DNA of 24,157 bases from the NCBI GenBank assembly GCA_964645785.1, contig CAZYAV010000034.1, forward strand, positions 1 through 24,157. The letters are read 5' to 3'. The notes beneath the pieces were generated by a model. The model saw only the letters and a program-made list of their open reading frames with translations. It searched no databases and was not told the origin of the DNA. Positions 13,286 to 20,984 of the stretch are shown here, one piece after another. The translations under genes were made by a program, and so were the position numbers. Position 1 is the first letter of the stretch. The number at the start of each line of letters is the position of its first letter. This DNA comes from CALWZE01 sp964645785. GTDB lineage: Bacteria; Bacillota; Clostridia; Oscillospirales; Ruminococcaceae.

Positions 13286-14111
13286 AAAACAGCTGTACAG
13301 CATCCCCTCCGGCGGCTTCCTGACCGAGCAGGACAAGGACAAGCGCCCGATTCTGGACGCGCGCGGCCTCGGCATTGATTTTGGCGGCCTGACCGCGGTC
13401 AACGATTTCAACCTGATGATCGGCCGAACCGAAATCACCGGCCTCATCGGGCCGAACGGTGCGGGCAAGACAACCGTCTTTAACCTGCTGACCAATGTCT
13501 ACGCCCCCACCCGCGGCGCCATCCTGATCGACGGACTACCGACGGCGGGCAAAAAGACCTATCAGGTCAACCGCATGGGCGTCGCCCGCACCTTCCAGAA
13601 TATCCGGCTGTTCAAAAACATGTCGGTGATGGACAATGTGCTGGTTGGGATGCACGAGGCGCTCAAGTGCGGGATGGTCGGCTCCATTCTGCGGCTGCCC
13701 GGCTATTGGAAGGAGGAGCGCAAGGCCAAAAAGCAGGCGCTTGAGCTGCTCGACATCTTCCACATGACCGAGCTTGCCGAAGCCAAGGCGGGCAGCCTGC
13801 CGTACGGCGCGCAGCGTCGGCTGGAGATTGTGCGCGCGCTGGCGACCGAGCCGAAGCTGCTGCTGCTGGACGAGCCCGCCGCCGGTATGAACCCCTCGGA
13901 GACCGCCGAGCTGATGGAGACCATTGCCGGTATCCGCGACGACTTCCAGATTGCGATTCTGCTCATCGAGCACGACATGAGCCTCGTCATGGGCGTCTGC
14001 GACGGCATCTGCGTGCTCAATTACGGCGAGGTGCTCGCCAAGGGCACACCCGAGCAGATCAAGAACAATCCCAAGGTCATCGAGGCGTATCTTGGCAAAA
14101 AGGGGGAGTGA
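13278..14111 (+). CDS. livG: Branched-chain amino acid ABC transporter ATPase, LivG type
   Basis: A 277-residue cytoplasmic ATPase that powers the transporter with LivF. Walker A is GPNGAGKT (58-65), the Q-loop VARTFQNIRLF (102-112), the signature LPYGAQRRLEI (174-184, with Pro-Tyr-Gly-Ala in place of the usual Ser-Tyr-Gly-Gln), Walker B LLLLDEP (194-200) and the switch His is in LIEHDMSLVM (His232). The C-terminal KGTPEQIKNNPKVIEAYLG tail is the LivG-specific segment. An N-terminal extension of about 24 residues precedes the ATPase fold. AAAGGAG lies just upstream of the ATG, within the 3' end of livM. Confidence 0.96.
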   Translation: MSEKQLYSIPSGGFLTEQDKDKRPILDARGLGIDFGGLTAVNDFNLMIGRTEITGLIGPNGAGKTTVFNLLTNVYAPTRGAILIDGLPTAGKKTYQVNRMGVARTFQNIRLFKNMSVMDNVLVGMHEALKCGMVGSILRLPGYWKEERKAKKQALELLDIFHMTELAEAKAGSLPYGAQRRLEIVRALATEPKLLLLDEPAAGMNPSETAELMETIAGIRDDFQIAILLIEHDMSLVMGVCDGICVLNYGEVLAKGTPEQIKNNPKVIEAYLGKKGE

Positions 14112-14115
14112 GCCG

Positions 14116-14814
14116 ATGCTGAAAGTGGAAAACCTCAATGTCTATTACGGGCCGATTCACGCGCTGCATGACATCTCGTTTGAGGTAAACGACGGCGAGA
14201 TTGTCACCCTGATCGGCGCGAACGGCGCGGGCAAAAGCACCATCCTCAAAACCATTTCGGGTCTGCTGCACTCCAAAACGGGCGATATCCTGTTTGACGG
14301 GCAGAGCATCCATAAAACCGCGCCCCACCAGATTGTTAAAAAAGGGCTTGCGCATGTGCCGGAGGGGCGCCGCATCTTCCTGAACATGACGGTTCGGGAA
14401 AACCTCGAGATGGGCGGTTTCACCACCTCCGCCGACCTGCGCGAGGAGATGCAGGCGGTTTACGACAAATTCCCCCGGCTGTACGAGCGGCGCAAGCAGA
14501 TTGCCGGAACCCTTTCGGGCGGCGAGCAGCAGATGCTGGCGATGGGGCGCGCGCTGATGATTCACCCCAAAATGATCATGCTCGACGAGCCCTCCATGGG
14601 GCTTGCTCCGCTGCTGGTGGAGCAGATTTTCAACATCATCAAGGAGCTGCACGAGGCCGGCAGCACCATCCTGCTGGTAGAGCAGAACGCGCAGATGGCG
14701 CTCTCGGTCGCGACGCGCGGGTATGTGCTGGAATCCGGGCGCATCGCGCTGTCGGACACGGCGGAGAATCTGCTGCAAAACAACGCGGTGCAGCAGGCCT
14801 ATCTTGGCGGCTGA
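14116..14814 (+). CDS. livF: Branched-chain amino acid ABC transporter ATPase, LivF type
   Basis: A 232-residue cytoplasmic ATPase, second nucleotide-binding subunit of the transporter. Walker A GANGAGKS (34-41), signature LSGGEQQ (133-139), Walker B MIMLDEP (153-159). The switch region reads LLVEQNAQMA, with Gln-Asn where other ABC ATPases have His, which is normal for LivF. VPEGRRIF (81-88) is another LivF hallmark. The start at 14116 lies 4 bases after the livG stop, with GGGGGAG overlapping the livG end; upstream in-frame ATGs would run inside livG. It is the last transporter gene, followed by a terminator. Confidence 0.96.
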   Translation: MLKVENLNVYYGPIHALHDISFEVNDGEIVTLIGANGAGKSTILKTISGLLHSKTGDILFDGQSIHKTAPHQIVKKGLAHVPEGRRIFLNMTVRENLEMGGFTTSADLREEMQAVYDKFPRLYERRKQIAGTLSGGEQQMLAMGRALMIHPKMIMLDEPSMGLAPLLVEQIFNIIKELHEAGSTILLVEQNAQMALSVATRGYVLESGRIALSDTAENLLQNNAVQQAYLGG

Positions 14815-14823
14815 GCGGCCGGT

Positions 14824-14853
14824 GCGCCGCCCGGTGCGGCGGCGCGGTTTTTT
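14824..14853 (+). terminator. Intrinsic terminator of the transporter operon
   Basis: GCGCCGCC (14824-14831) pairs with GGCGGCGC (14838-14845), followed after GG by six T (14848-14853). Confidence 0.87.
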
Positions 14854-14874
14854 GCGAAAAGAGGAGGCGCCGGG

Positions 14875-15111
14875 ATGAAAAAAACGGTGCTGTGTATTTT
14901 GCGGATTGCCCTTGCCCTGCTGGCCGCCGACCTTGCGGCGATGGGAATCCAAATCTACAGCCACGACTACGCGATTCTGCCGCTGGCTTATGTCGCCTGT
15001 GGCTGCTTCCTTGCGGTGTTCCTGTGCGGAGTCTGCCTGCTTGTGCTTGAGCTGGAAGCCCGGCACGCGCGCAGCGGCCGGCCAAATCCGCCTGACAATC
15101 AGGCGGGCTGA
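14875..15111 (+). CDS. Small two-helix membrane protein, unknown function
   Basis: A 78-residue protein with a good ribosome binding site (GAGGAGG 14861-14867, ATG 14875). It has two hydrophobic segments (about 5-27 and 33-58) and a polar, Pro/Arg-containing tail. I recognise no family. It sits 61 bases after livF, beyond a terminator, so it is expressed by read-through or from an unseen promoter. The start MKKTVLCILRI could also be read as a signal sequence. Confidence 0.7.
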   Translation: MKKTVLCILRIALALLAADLAAMGIQIYSHDYAILPLAYVACGCFLAVFLCGVCLLVLELEARHARSGRPNPPDNQAG

Positions 15112-15160
15112 TGCGCGGCGAGGCGGCCGCGTACATCCCTTTCATTTTGCTTCGTAAATT

Positions 15161-15281
15161 AAAAAAGGCTCCCCGGTCAAAGTGGGGCGCTGCGGTGAGA
15201 AGCCGCCGCAACAGGGGCGCAGTCCGTCCCTGCGGGTATTCTTACGGCAACGCCCCGAAAACAATCGGGGGGTCTTTTTTT
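15161..15281. ncRNA. Candidate structured RNA or two facing terminators
   Basis: On the plus strand CCCCGA (15253-15258) pairs with TCGGGG (15265-15270), followed by TCTTTTTTT: a terminator. Upstream, GGGGCG (15184-15189 or 15214-15219) could pair with CGCCCC (15251-15256) and break it, and CGCAG/CTGCG and GCGG/CCGC helices are visible. On the minus strand GGCTTCTC pairs with GGGGAGCC, followed by six T (A at 15161-15166), a second terminator. I match it to no known riboswitch or RNA family by eye. Confidence 0.35.
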
Positions 15282-15382
15282 CTGCCGCAGGGGCGGCGGA
15301 TTTTCGCCTTGACCCGCCGCCCGAAGGCGGGGCTTTGCGCCCGGCGTGGGCGCGGCCTGCGGCTTTGGCAAAGCCTGCGGAT

Positions 15383-15472
15383 GGATTCAGCCGCCAAGGC
15401 GGCGGCCGGCACCGGTTTGCCGGGACAGCCGCGTGCAGCAGTACCGGGGCGGCTGAATTTGGCTGCAATCTG
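15383..15472. repeat. Palindromic repeat unit, copy 1
   Basis: A 90-base unit sharing its first 59 bases exactly with copy 2; overall the two differ by three substitutions and one indel. Copy 1 keeps terminal inverted repeats ATTCAGCCGCC (15385-15395) and GGCGGCTGAAT (15448-15458), framing a 74-base element with further internal palindromes. It looks like a non-coding REP- or MITE-like element. Confidence 0.85.
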
Positions 15473-15572
15473 CCGCGCGGCGGCCGGGCAGACGCTGAAC
15501 GGGTTTTACCCACTCAGATACCCCCGGGGTTGAGTGGCCGGAGCAGAGCCTGCCGTGCTGTTCCCCGAACAC

Positions 15573-15663
15573 GGATTCAGCCGCCAAGGCGGCGGCCGGC
15601 ACCGGTTTGCCGGGACAGCCGCGTGCAGCAGGTACCGGGGCGGCCGGATTTGGCTGCTATCTG
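15573..15663. repeat. Palindromic repeat unit, copy 2
   Basis: A 91-base direct repeat of copy 1, starting 190 bases downstream in the same orientation. Its 3' arm has diverged (GGCGGCCGGAT), so the terminal inverted repeat is broken here. Confidence 0.85.
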
Positions 15664-15826
15664 TCACCCGGTGTCCGGCCGCGCGGGTTGCGCGAAACGA
15701 GATGCGCAGCGTGTTGGGTAACGCAAAGTTCTTCGCGCACAGAAACCAGGCGGGTGCCTGTACGCGCCATGACCGTCCGCCGCATCGCCTCCGCGGCGGC
15801 GATTTCGCCCGGGCGATTTCACCCAA

Positions 15827-15871
15827 AAGGGGCGGGCGACCCGCGCACCCGACGCGAATCGCCCGCCCCTT
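15827..15871 (-). terminator. Intrinsic terminator of the ABC exporter operon
   Basis: AAGGGGCGGGCGA (15827-15839) and TCGCCCGCCCCTT (15859-15871) form a perfect 13-base-pair stem. On the minus strand it ends in CCTTTT; the plus side continues TGTCTTTCTT, so weak activity on that strand is possible. Confidence 0.85.
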
Positions 15872-15895
15872 GTCTTTCTTCCGCCTGCGCGGCGC

Positions 15896-17479
15896 TTACA
15901 GCCGCAAAAACGCCCGCTCGCCGTGGCCGGACAGCCATTTTATGCCCAGCGCGCCGCCAAGGCCGAACAGCGCCGCCGCAAACAGCAGGAACAGCTCAAA
16001 CGAAAGCAGGCCGCTCAGTGCGCCGTACAGAGCCGCCGTTATGACGGCCACCATCACCCCGCCGAAGCCGCCGAGAAAGCTGGAAAGGCTCTGCTTGACG
16101 ACGATGGCGTCGCTCTCCGCGTCCAGCTTCGGGAACCGCAGGTTGATGAGCAGCCCCAGGACGGCGGTGAACAGCGCAAACGCGGAGCAGGCCACCCAGC
16201 CCAGCAGAATCTGCAAAACCGGCAGCCGCACCACGGCGCCCAGCAGCCCGACGCTGAGCATCGCGACAGGCAGGCTGATTGTCAGGTTGAGCGCGATTTT
16301 TGCGCGGAATATCTCAAACGCGCGGATCGGCGCCGCCTTGAGCAGCCAGAGCCGGTTGCCCTCCAGGCTGATGGAAACACAGGTTGTGTCGATTGTGGCA
16401 AGCAGAACGGCCGTGATGACGACCACCATCTGGAACACCGGCATCCCCTCGCCCATCGCATCTAGAACCGCCAGCAGCGCCTGCCGCTTGACGAGCGCCA
16501 GCACGCACAGAATCAGCAGCATCACCGCACCCAGGCAGGTGTTGAGCAGATAAACCGACGAGCCAAACAGCCGCCCCGCCTCCTTTTTATACAGCGCGGC
16601 AAACGGGCGGCTGGCCTTTTCCCCCGATTCGCCGAGCCTGTAATCCCTGCGGATTGTGTGGGCGCTCAGCCGGGTGAGGATCGCCTTATAGCTGCGGCTG
16701 AACAGCCAGACCAGCAGCAGAAACGGCAGGCAGACAACGGCCGCAAGCCCCAGCAGTGCCGCGGGGCTGCCGCCGCAGGCTCTGCCGAACAGCCCGACCG
16801 GCAGCAGCCAGCTGTTCATAAACCGGTAGACCGCCTGCGCATGGCTGACAACCGCGCCCAGCATCGCGTTCAACCGGAAGGACAGCACCATGATCCCGAC
16901 AAACAGCAGCAGGTACAGCAGGGTGGACAGAAGATTCTTTTTCTGCATCCGGCTGGTTGCCCAGGCAATGAGATAGCCGAATATCACATCGAAAAAGGTG
17001 GGGATGACCGCCAGAAACAGGGTGCCCAGCAAAAGCAGCGGCAGAAACCCGGCGCCACCGCTGCCGCCGCTTGTCAGATAAATCACGCCGCACGGCGCCA
17101 TCATCAGCAGCATCAAAACCAGGTTTTCGAGATAGAGCGCCATGATTTTGCTCAGCAGAATTTCAAATGCGCTGACCGGAAGCGCGAAGATAAAGTCGAT
17201 ATCCTTTGCGCCAAACAGCACCCCGCTGCCCGCAAAGAGGGTCAGCATAAAGGACATCAACACCGAAAACGCCGCCATCATCAGCGGCATCAGCGCAATC
17301 TCCCCCGCCGCGCCGAACAGGCTTGCGAACAGGACGCTGTACACGCCGGAAACATACAGGCAAAGCACCACCATCAGCACAACCGCGCCCGTGCCGGACG
17401 CCTTCTTTTTGCCGCCAAAGGAAAAGGTCTTGAGCAGGCCGAGGAAACTGACCCGCATCAGCGCAATAAACCGGCTCAT
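15896..17479 (-). CDS. ABC-2 type exporter, membrane subunit (about 12 helices)
   Basis: A 527-residue polytopic membrane protein, the permease partner of the ATPase encoded just upstream. The start codon overlaps the ATPase stop (ATGA at 17479-17476), and GGAGGG lies 9 bases before it. A cytoplasmic N-terminus (FGGKKKASGTGA) precedes about twelve hydrophobic segments. The motif GAKDIDFIFALPVSAFEILL (90-109) is typical of putative bacterial ABC exporters of this size. A central cytoplasmic loop follows (RRDYRLGESGEKASRPFAAL). The later segment SISLEGNRLWLLKAAPIRAF resembles a second interface loop, suggesting an internally duplicated permease. The substrate is unknown; relatives of this two-gene layout include Ecs-like exporters. 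Confidence 0.85.
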   Translation of the reverse strand: MSRFIALMRVSFLGLLKTFSFGGKKKASGTGAVVLMVVLCLYVSGVYSVLFASLFGAAGEIALMPLMMAAFSVLMSFMLTLFAGSGVLFGAKDIDFIFALPVSAFEILLSKIMALYLENLVLMLLMMAPCGVIYLTSGGSGGAGFLPLLLLGTLFLAVIPTFFDVIFGYLIAWATSRMQKKNLLSTLLYLLLFVGIMVLSFRLNAMLGAVVSHAQAVYRFMNSWLLPVGLFGRACGGSPAALLGLAAVVCLPFLLLVWLFSRSYKAILTRLSAHTIRRDYRLGESGEKASRPFAALYKKEAGRLFGSSVYLLNTCLGAVMLLILCVLALVKRQALLAVLDAMGEGMPVFQMVVVITAVLLATIDTTCVSISLEGNRLWLLKAAPIRAFEIFRAKIALNLTISLPVAMLSVGLLGAVVRLPVLQILLGWVACSAFALFTAVLGLLINLRFPKLDAESDAIVVKQSLSSFLGGFGGVMVAVITAALYGALSGLLSFELFLLFAAALFGLGGALGIKWLSGHGERAFLRL

Positions 17480-18195
17480 TCCTGCTTTCCCTCCTCCGCA
17501 AGCTCCAAAAAGACGCTTTCCAGGCTGGATTTCCCGACAATCTCGGCCGTCTCGCCCGCCTCCACCAGCCGGCCGTGCTTGATGATGGCGATGCTGGTGC
17601 ACAGCTTTTCCGCCACCTCCAGCACGTGGGTGGAGAAAAACACCGCACCGCCCGCCTCGCACAGCTCGTGCAAAAAGCCCTTGAGCAGGAAGGAGGCGGA
17701 CGGGTCAAGCCCCACGAACGGCTCGTCCAGAATCAGCAGGCGCGGGCGGCGGATCAGCGCCGAAATCAGCGCGAGCTTCTGTTTCATGCCGTGGCTGTAG
17801 CCGCCAATCGCGCTGCCCAGCACCCCGGTCAGCTCAAACGCGTCCGCGTAGGTCTTGATGCGGTCATACCGCTCCTCCTTCGGGATCTGGTAGATATCCG
17901 CGATAAAGGTCAGGAATTTGATGCCGGTCATATAATCGTACAGGTCGGGGTTGTCGGGCAGGAAGGCCGTGACCTTTTTGGCCGCGACCGGCTCGGTGCG
18001 GATGGAGTGCCCGTCGATCAGGATGTCCCCGCCCTCAAAATCGAGCACGCCCGCCACCGCGCGCAGGGTCGTCGTCTTGCCCGCGCCGTTGTGGCCGATA
18101 AAGCCGTAAATTTCCCCCGCGGCAACCGATAAAGAGAGATTGTCGACCGCCGCCGTGTCGCCGTACCGTTTGGTCAGGTTTTTGATTTCAAGCAT
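17476..18195 (-). CDS. ABC-2 type exporter, ATPase subunit
   Basis: A 239-residue cytoplasmic ATPase. Walker A GHNGAGKT (34-41), signature YSHGMKQK (133-140), Walker B RLLILDEP (152-159), D-loop GLDP and switch His190 in FFSTHVLE are all present. The Q-loop position reads FLPDNPDLYDYMTG (Asp instead of Gln), as in EcsA-like ATPases. The start at 18195 follows AAGGAG by 10 bases; the longer frame from 18234 lacks a site. It is the first gene of a two-gene operon with its permease. The motif set implies active transport; the direction (export) is inferred from the subfamily. Confidence 0.93.
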   Translation of the reverse strand: MLEIKNLTKRYGDTAAVDNLSLSVAAGEIYGFIGHNGAGKTTTLRAVAGVLDFEGGDILIDGHSIRTEPVAAKKVTAFLPDNPDLYDYMTGIKFLTFIADIYQIPKEERYDRIKTYADAFELTGVLGSAIGGYSHGMKQKLALISALIRRPRLLILDEPFVGLDPSASFLLKGFLHELCEAGGAVFFSTHVLEVAEKLCTSIAIIKHGRLVEAGETAEIVGKSSLESVFLELAEEGKQE

Positions 18196-18259
18196 CTCTG
18201 TTTTGCTCCTTGTTGTCACGAATTGCCTGTGCATCTTGCCAATCGTCTGAATCCTGCTT

Positions 18260-18289
18260 ATTATATCACTTCCTCTGCGCGGGGTTCAA
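18260..18289 (-). promoter_or_regulatory. Promoter of the ABC exporter operon
   Basis: On the minus strand TTGAAC (18289-18284) and TATAAT (18265-18260) are 18 bases apart, 65 bases before the ATPase start codon. Confidence 0.78.
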
Positions 18290-18307
18290 TCGGACGCCCG
18301 GCGCATA

Positions 18308-18337
18308 TTGCAACCGGTCTGTCGGTTTTGGTATACT
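18308..18337 (+). promoter_or_regulatory. Promoter of the paralogous lipoprotein/membrane protein pair
   Basis: TTGCAA (18308-18313) and TATACT (18332-18337) are 18 bases apart. It is divergent from the exporter promoter, the two -35 boxes being about 20 bases apart. Confidence 0.72.
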
Positions 18338-18421
18338 ATATGTAGCTGTGCGCCGATCCTGCGGCATCCCTGCGGGCGCAGCATCCCTATGGGCAAAAAA
18401 TGATGAATATGAGGTGAATGT

Positions 18422-18907
18422 ATGAATACGTGTAAAAAAGCGGCCGGGCGCCGGCCGGCATACCGGCTTATCCTCGCCGTCCTGTGTCTCGGCTGTCTCC
18501 TTCTGGCCGGCTGCTCCAAGGCGCCGGATCCCGTCGCCATCACGGCGGACAATGAGGAGGAGGGGCTGTACGGCTACATCGACATTGAGCTGATTACCGA
18601 CTGGTTCGGCGCGTATGAGGACGACAGCCTGTTCTGGCATGTTGCGGGCACGCCGGACGGGTATCTGTACGTCGTTGCGATGGACAAATCGACCTTTGAA
18701 ACCGATTTCAAGGCCGCTTACGATTACAACTATGACGAAAACGAGGACACCCAGCCGCCCGCGCCCGCGCGCGCAACCGGCGTGCTCAAGCCGCTGGACA
18801 GCGAGCTTATCGAGATGGGCGCCGAGTTTATGGGCTGGTCGGAGGAGGAGTTCACGAGCCAGTGCGGCATATATTATCTCGACCTGACCACCAAGCCCGG
18901 GCGCTGA
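18422..18907 (+). CDS. Lipoprotein of unknown function, paralogue of the next gene
   Basis: A 161-residue protein with a lipoprotein signal (Arg/Lys-rich start, hydrophobic core, lipobox LAGC, Cys31). The mature domain (about 36-158) has the blocks EEEGLYGYIDIELITDWF, DDSLFWHVAGTPDGYLYVVA and GVLKPLDSELIEMGAEFMGW. About three quarters of its residues are identical to residues 44-167 of the following gene. It is thus the outer-surface domain alone, tethered by lipid. GAGGTGA precedes the ATG, and the same ATGAGGTGAAT context stands before the downstream paralogue, showing that the duplication included the ribosome binding site. I recognise no named family. Confidence 0.85.
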   Translation: MNTCKKAAGRRPAYRLILAVLCLGCLLLAGCSKAPDPVAITADNEEEGLYGYIDIELITDWFGAYEDDSLFWHVAGTPDGYLYVVAMDKSTFETDFKAAYDYNYDENEDTQPPAPARATGVLKPLDSELIEMGAEFMGWSEEEFTSQCGIYYLDLTTKPGR

Positions 18908-18953
18908 GCCGCTTTGGCTCCAACCAACCATTCCGGTTAATGAGGTGAATTGC

Positions 18954-20099
18954 ATGAATACCCAGACAATCAAACGATTTTTCGGCAAGGCGAACGGTAA
19001 GGCAATTGCATTTTATATCTTTGCCGCGCTGACCGTTCTGTGCGTTGCCGGCTATTTTATAAGCGGCCTGTTTTCCGGCAAGGAGCCGGTCGCAATCACG
19101 ACGGAAAACGAGGAAGCCGAGCTGTACGGCTATGTCGACATCGAAATCCTCACCGACTGGTTCGGCGCGTATCAGGACGACAGCCTGTTCTGGCATGTCG
19201 GCGGCACGCCGGAGGGGTATCTGTATGTCGTCGCGATGGAAAAATCCCTCTTCGACAGCCAGTTCCAGGCGGCGTACGACTATTGCTATGACGAGGACGA
19301 TACTTCGCTGCCGCCCGCGGCCGTGCGCGCAACCGGCGTACTCAAGCCGCTGGACAGCGAGCTTATCGAGATGGGCGCGGAGTTCATGGGCTGGACCGAG
19401 GAGCAGTTCCGCAGCCAGTGCGGCACCCTCTATCTGGACACGACCCTTGAGCCGGAGACCGATAACGAAAGCCGGGCAATCTTCCTCGGCATCGCATTCC
19501 TTGCCGGCATCTTCACCCTGGCGTTTTCTATCGAGTTCTTCACCAAGCGGGGCAACATCAAAAAGACCATGCAGCGGCTCGCCGCCGCCGGGGCAATCGA
19601 CCTTGCTGCCGCCGAGCTGGAGCAGCCCCCTGTCTTCTCGCTGGATAACGGCAAGGTTGTCTTTACCAAGCATTACATCGCAAACGCCGTCAACGGCATG
19701 ATTGTGCCCTTCGGCGATGTGCTGTGGGCGTACATCACGGTTCAGCGAACCAATTTTGTCGCAACCGGCCAATGCCTGACCGTCCGCACCGCGCAGAAGC
19801 AGAGCTTCAACATCGCGCAGGATCAGCCCGGCAAGCGCGCGCGGGGCATCACCAAGGCGGCCATCGAGGAGCTTGCGCGCCGCTGCCCGGACATTCTGCT
19901 CGGCTATTCCAACGACAACAACGTCGAGTTCAACAAGCGGGTTGCGGCGATTCAAAACGGCACCTGGCACACGGCCGCCTCCGCCGGCGCGGCAACCCGG
20001 CAGCCGGGCTATTCCGCGCCCGCCAGCCCGGCCGCGCCTTACAGCAGCCCGATTTCCGCGGAGGAATACTACAAGGACAGCGACCCGACAATCAAATAA
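18954..20099 (+). CDS. Two-helix membrane protein with extracellular domain shared with the upstream lipoprotein
   Basis: A 381-residue protein. The start at 18954 follows GAGGTG (18943-18948 region) with normal spacing; a GTG at 18945 lies within that site. Helix 1 is at about 17-39, then the domain shared with the upstream lipoprotein (44-167), helix 2 (about 174-195), a cytoplasmic domain (200-335) with KVVFTKHYIANAVNGMIVPF and GDVLWAYITVQRTNF, and a Pro/Ala/Ser-rich tail. Since the paralogue is lipid-anchored outside, the shared domain is extracellular here and the C-terminal domain cytoplasmic, consistent with two helices. The layout resembles a sensor or scaffold, but no enzymatic motif is seen. 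The cytoplasmic part resembles uncharacterised domains in Clostridia that I cannot name. Confidence 0.85.
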   Translation: MNTQTIKRFFGKANGKAIAFYIFAALTVLCVAGYFISGLFSGKEPVAITTENEEAELYGYVDIEILTDWFGAYQDDSLFWHVGGTPEGYLYVVAMEKSLFDSQFQAAYDYCYDEDDTSLPPAAVRATGVLKPLDSELIEMGAEFMGWTEEQFRSQCGTLYLDTTLEPETDNESRAIFLGIAFLAGIFTLAFSIEFFTKRGNIKKTMQRLAAAGAIDLAAAELEQPPVFSLDNGKVVFTKHYIANAVNGMIVPFGDVLWAYITVQRTNFVATGQCLTVRTAQKQSFNIAQDQPGKRARGITKAAIEELARRCPDILLGYSNDNNVEFNKRVAAIQNGTWHTAASAGAATRQPGYSAPASPAAPYSSPISAEEYYKDSDPTIK

Positions 20100-20169
20100 T
20101 TCCCCGCTGCAAGCCAGTATAAACGCTCCACAAAGGGGAAGGTCAAGGGCTTTTTGTAAAAATTCTTCG

Positions 20170-20275
20170 GCCGGGGCTTTAGCACGGCGGCCGGATGCGG
20201 CCGGTGCCCCGGCTATGCCCCCGACCATCGAATCCAGGCCGCCGCGGACGATACAGCGTTCGCGGCGGCTTTTGT
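20170..20275 (+). terminator. Hairpin and intrinsic terminator after the paralogue pair
   Basis: GCCGCCGCG (20238-20246) pairs with CGCGGCGGC (20261-20269), followed by TTTTGT. Upstream, GCCGGGGC (20170-20177) and GCCCCGGC (20206-20213) enclose a further CGGCCG dyad without a U-run. Confidence 0.8.
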
Positions 20276-20931
20276 CTGTGCGGGCGTCGCCGGTCGCCGC
20301 TTGGCCGGGTCTTTTCGTCCTTGTTTGGTTGCTTCGTCAGAATTTTTTCAGCGCGCTTTCACATCCTGTGCCTGCGCGGGCTCTTCACGGCAAAGATGCG
20401 GGGCAGCCCCGGGCGGGTGGGCTGGAANNNNNNNNNNNNNNNNNNNNNNNNNNNNNNNNNNNNNNNNNNNNNNNNNNNNNNNNNNNNNNNNNNNNNNNNN
20501 NNNNNNNNNNNNNNNNNNNNNNNNNNNGCAGCCCCGGGCGGGTGGGCTGGAAAAGCGCGAAAAAGCACTGAAAACACAGTGATTCGACCTGTACTGCCGG
20601 GGGACAGGGTGTGTTTTGGGCGGCGCGGTGCGCCGGTGTCTGTCGGCGGGGTAGGTGTTTTGTGGCGAGCAACTTCGGGAAAGAGACCCTGACCGTCAGA
20701 CAGCCGTAACGAGTTCTGCCAAGAAGCATGGACGTCCGGTATGGGGACAGTCTGGGTCTGCCGCTGTTCGGCGGCCTTCGCCGCCTCCTTTTGCCGCCTG
20801 TCGGTTCTCCTGTTTCCCCGGCTCTCGGGCGGGGGAGCGCGGGCGAATTCTCAACATTGAACATGTGCCTTTTATCCGTTCCCGGAACCATTTTTGGGCT
20901 GCTGCCCAAAGCGGCGGTCACGATTTATCCG
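20276..20931. other. Intergenic region with an assembly gap, no supported gene
   Basis: Apart from the gap at 20428-20527 I find no frame with a ribosome binding site and no recognisable RNA. The sequence right of the gap (20553-20900) is moderately GC-rich and lacks strong palindromes. Confidence 0.5.
20403..20552. other. 100-N assembly gap flanked by identical 25-base ends
   Basis: The 25 bases before the N run (20403-20427) are identical to the 25 bases after it (20528-20552); they begin GCAGCCCCGGGCGGG and end GGCTGGAA. The left contig end and right contig start can therefore be overlapped exactly. Either the gap is spurious or a repeat of this unit was not resolved. Confidence 0.93.
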
Positions 20932-20970
20932 TATGAACGATTGTAGCGTTCATAAATCTTTATATATGAT
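20932..20970 (+). promoter_or_regulatory. Promoter with dyad upstream of the methyltransferase gene
   Basis: TTGTAG (20941-20946) and TATGAT (20965-20970) are 18 bases apart. A perfect dyad TATGAACG (20932-20939) / CGTTCATA (20947-20954) overlaps the -35 box and could be a repressor operator. Confidence 0.5.
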
Positions 20971-20984
20971 AAGGAAAGCGGCTT

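Larger units (their letters stand above)
15112..15826. other. Palindrome-rich intergenic region without a supported gene
   Basis: No frame here has both a ribosome binding site and a believable protein. The region holds a structured segment (15161-15281), GC hairpins at about 15311-15375, two 90-base repeat units, and between the units a strong hairpin CCACTCA/TGAGTGG (15510-15537) enclosing ACCCCCGGGGT. Confidence 0.6.

Noticed and set aside
11378..13495. A 705-codon open frame on the minus strand across the permease genes
   Set aside because: It is antisense to livH and livM, whose products are clearly recognisable. Its translation is low-complexity His/Gln/Arg/Asp-rich, as expected from GC-rich codon mirror frames.
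15182..15721. Long frames through the repeat region
   Set aside because: They read through terminators and palindromic repeats, lack ribosome binding sites and give Arg/Pro/Gly-rich translations.
20403..20552. CRISPR array at the 25-base flanking repeats
   Set aside because: Only two copies exist, they sit exactly at the gap edges with no spacers, and no cas genes are nearby.
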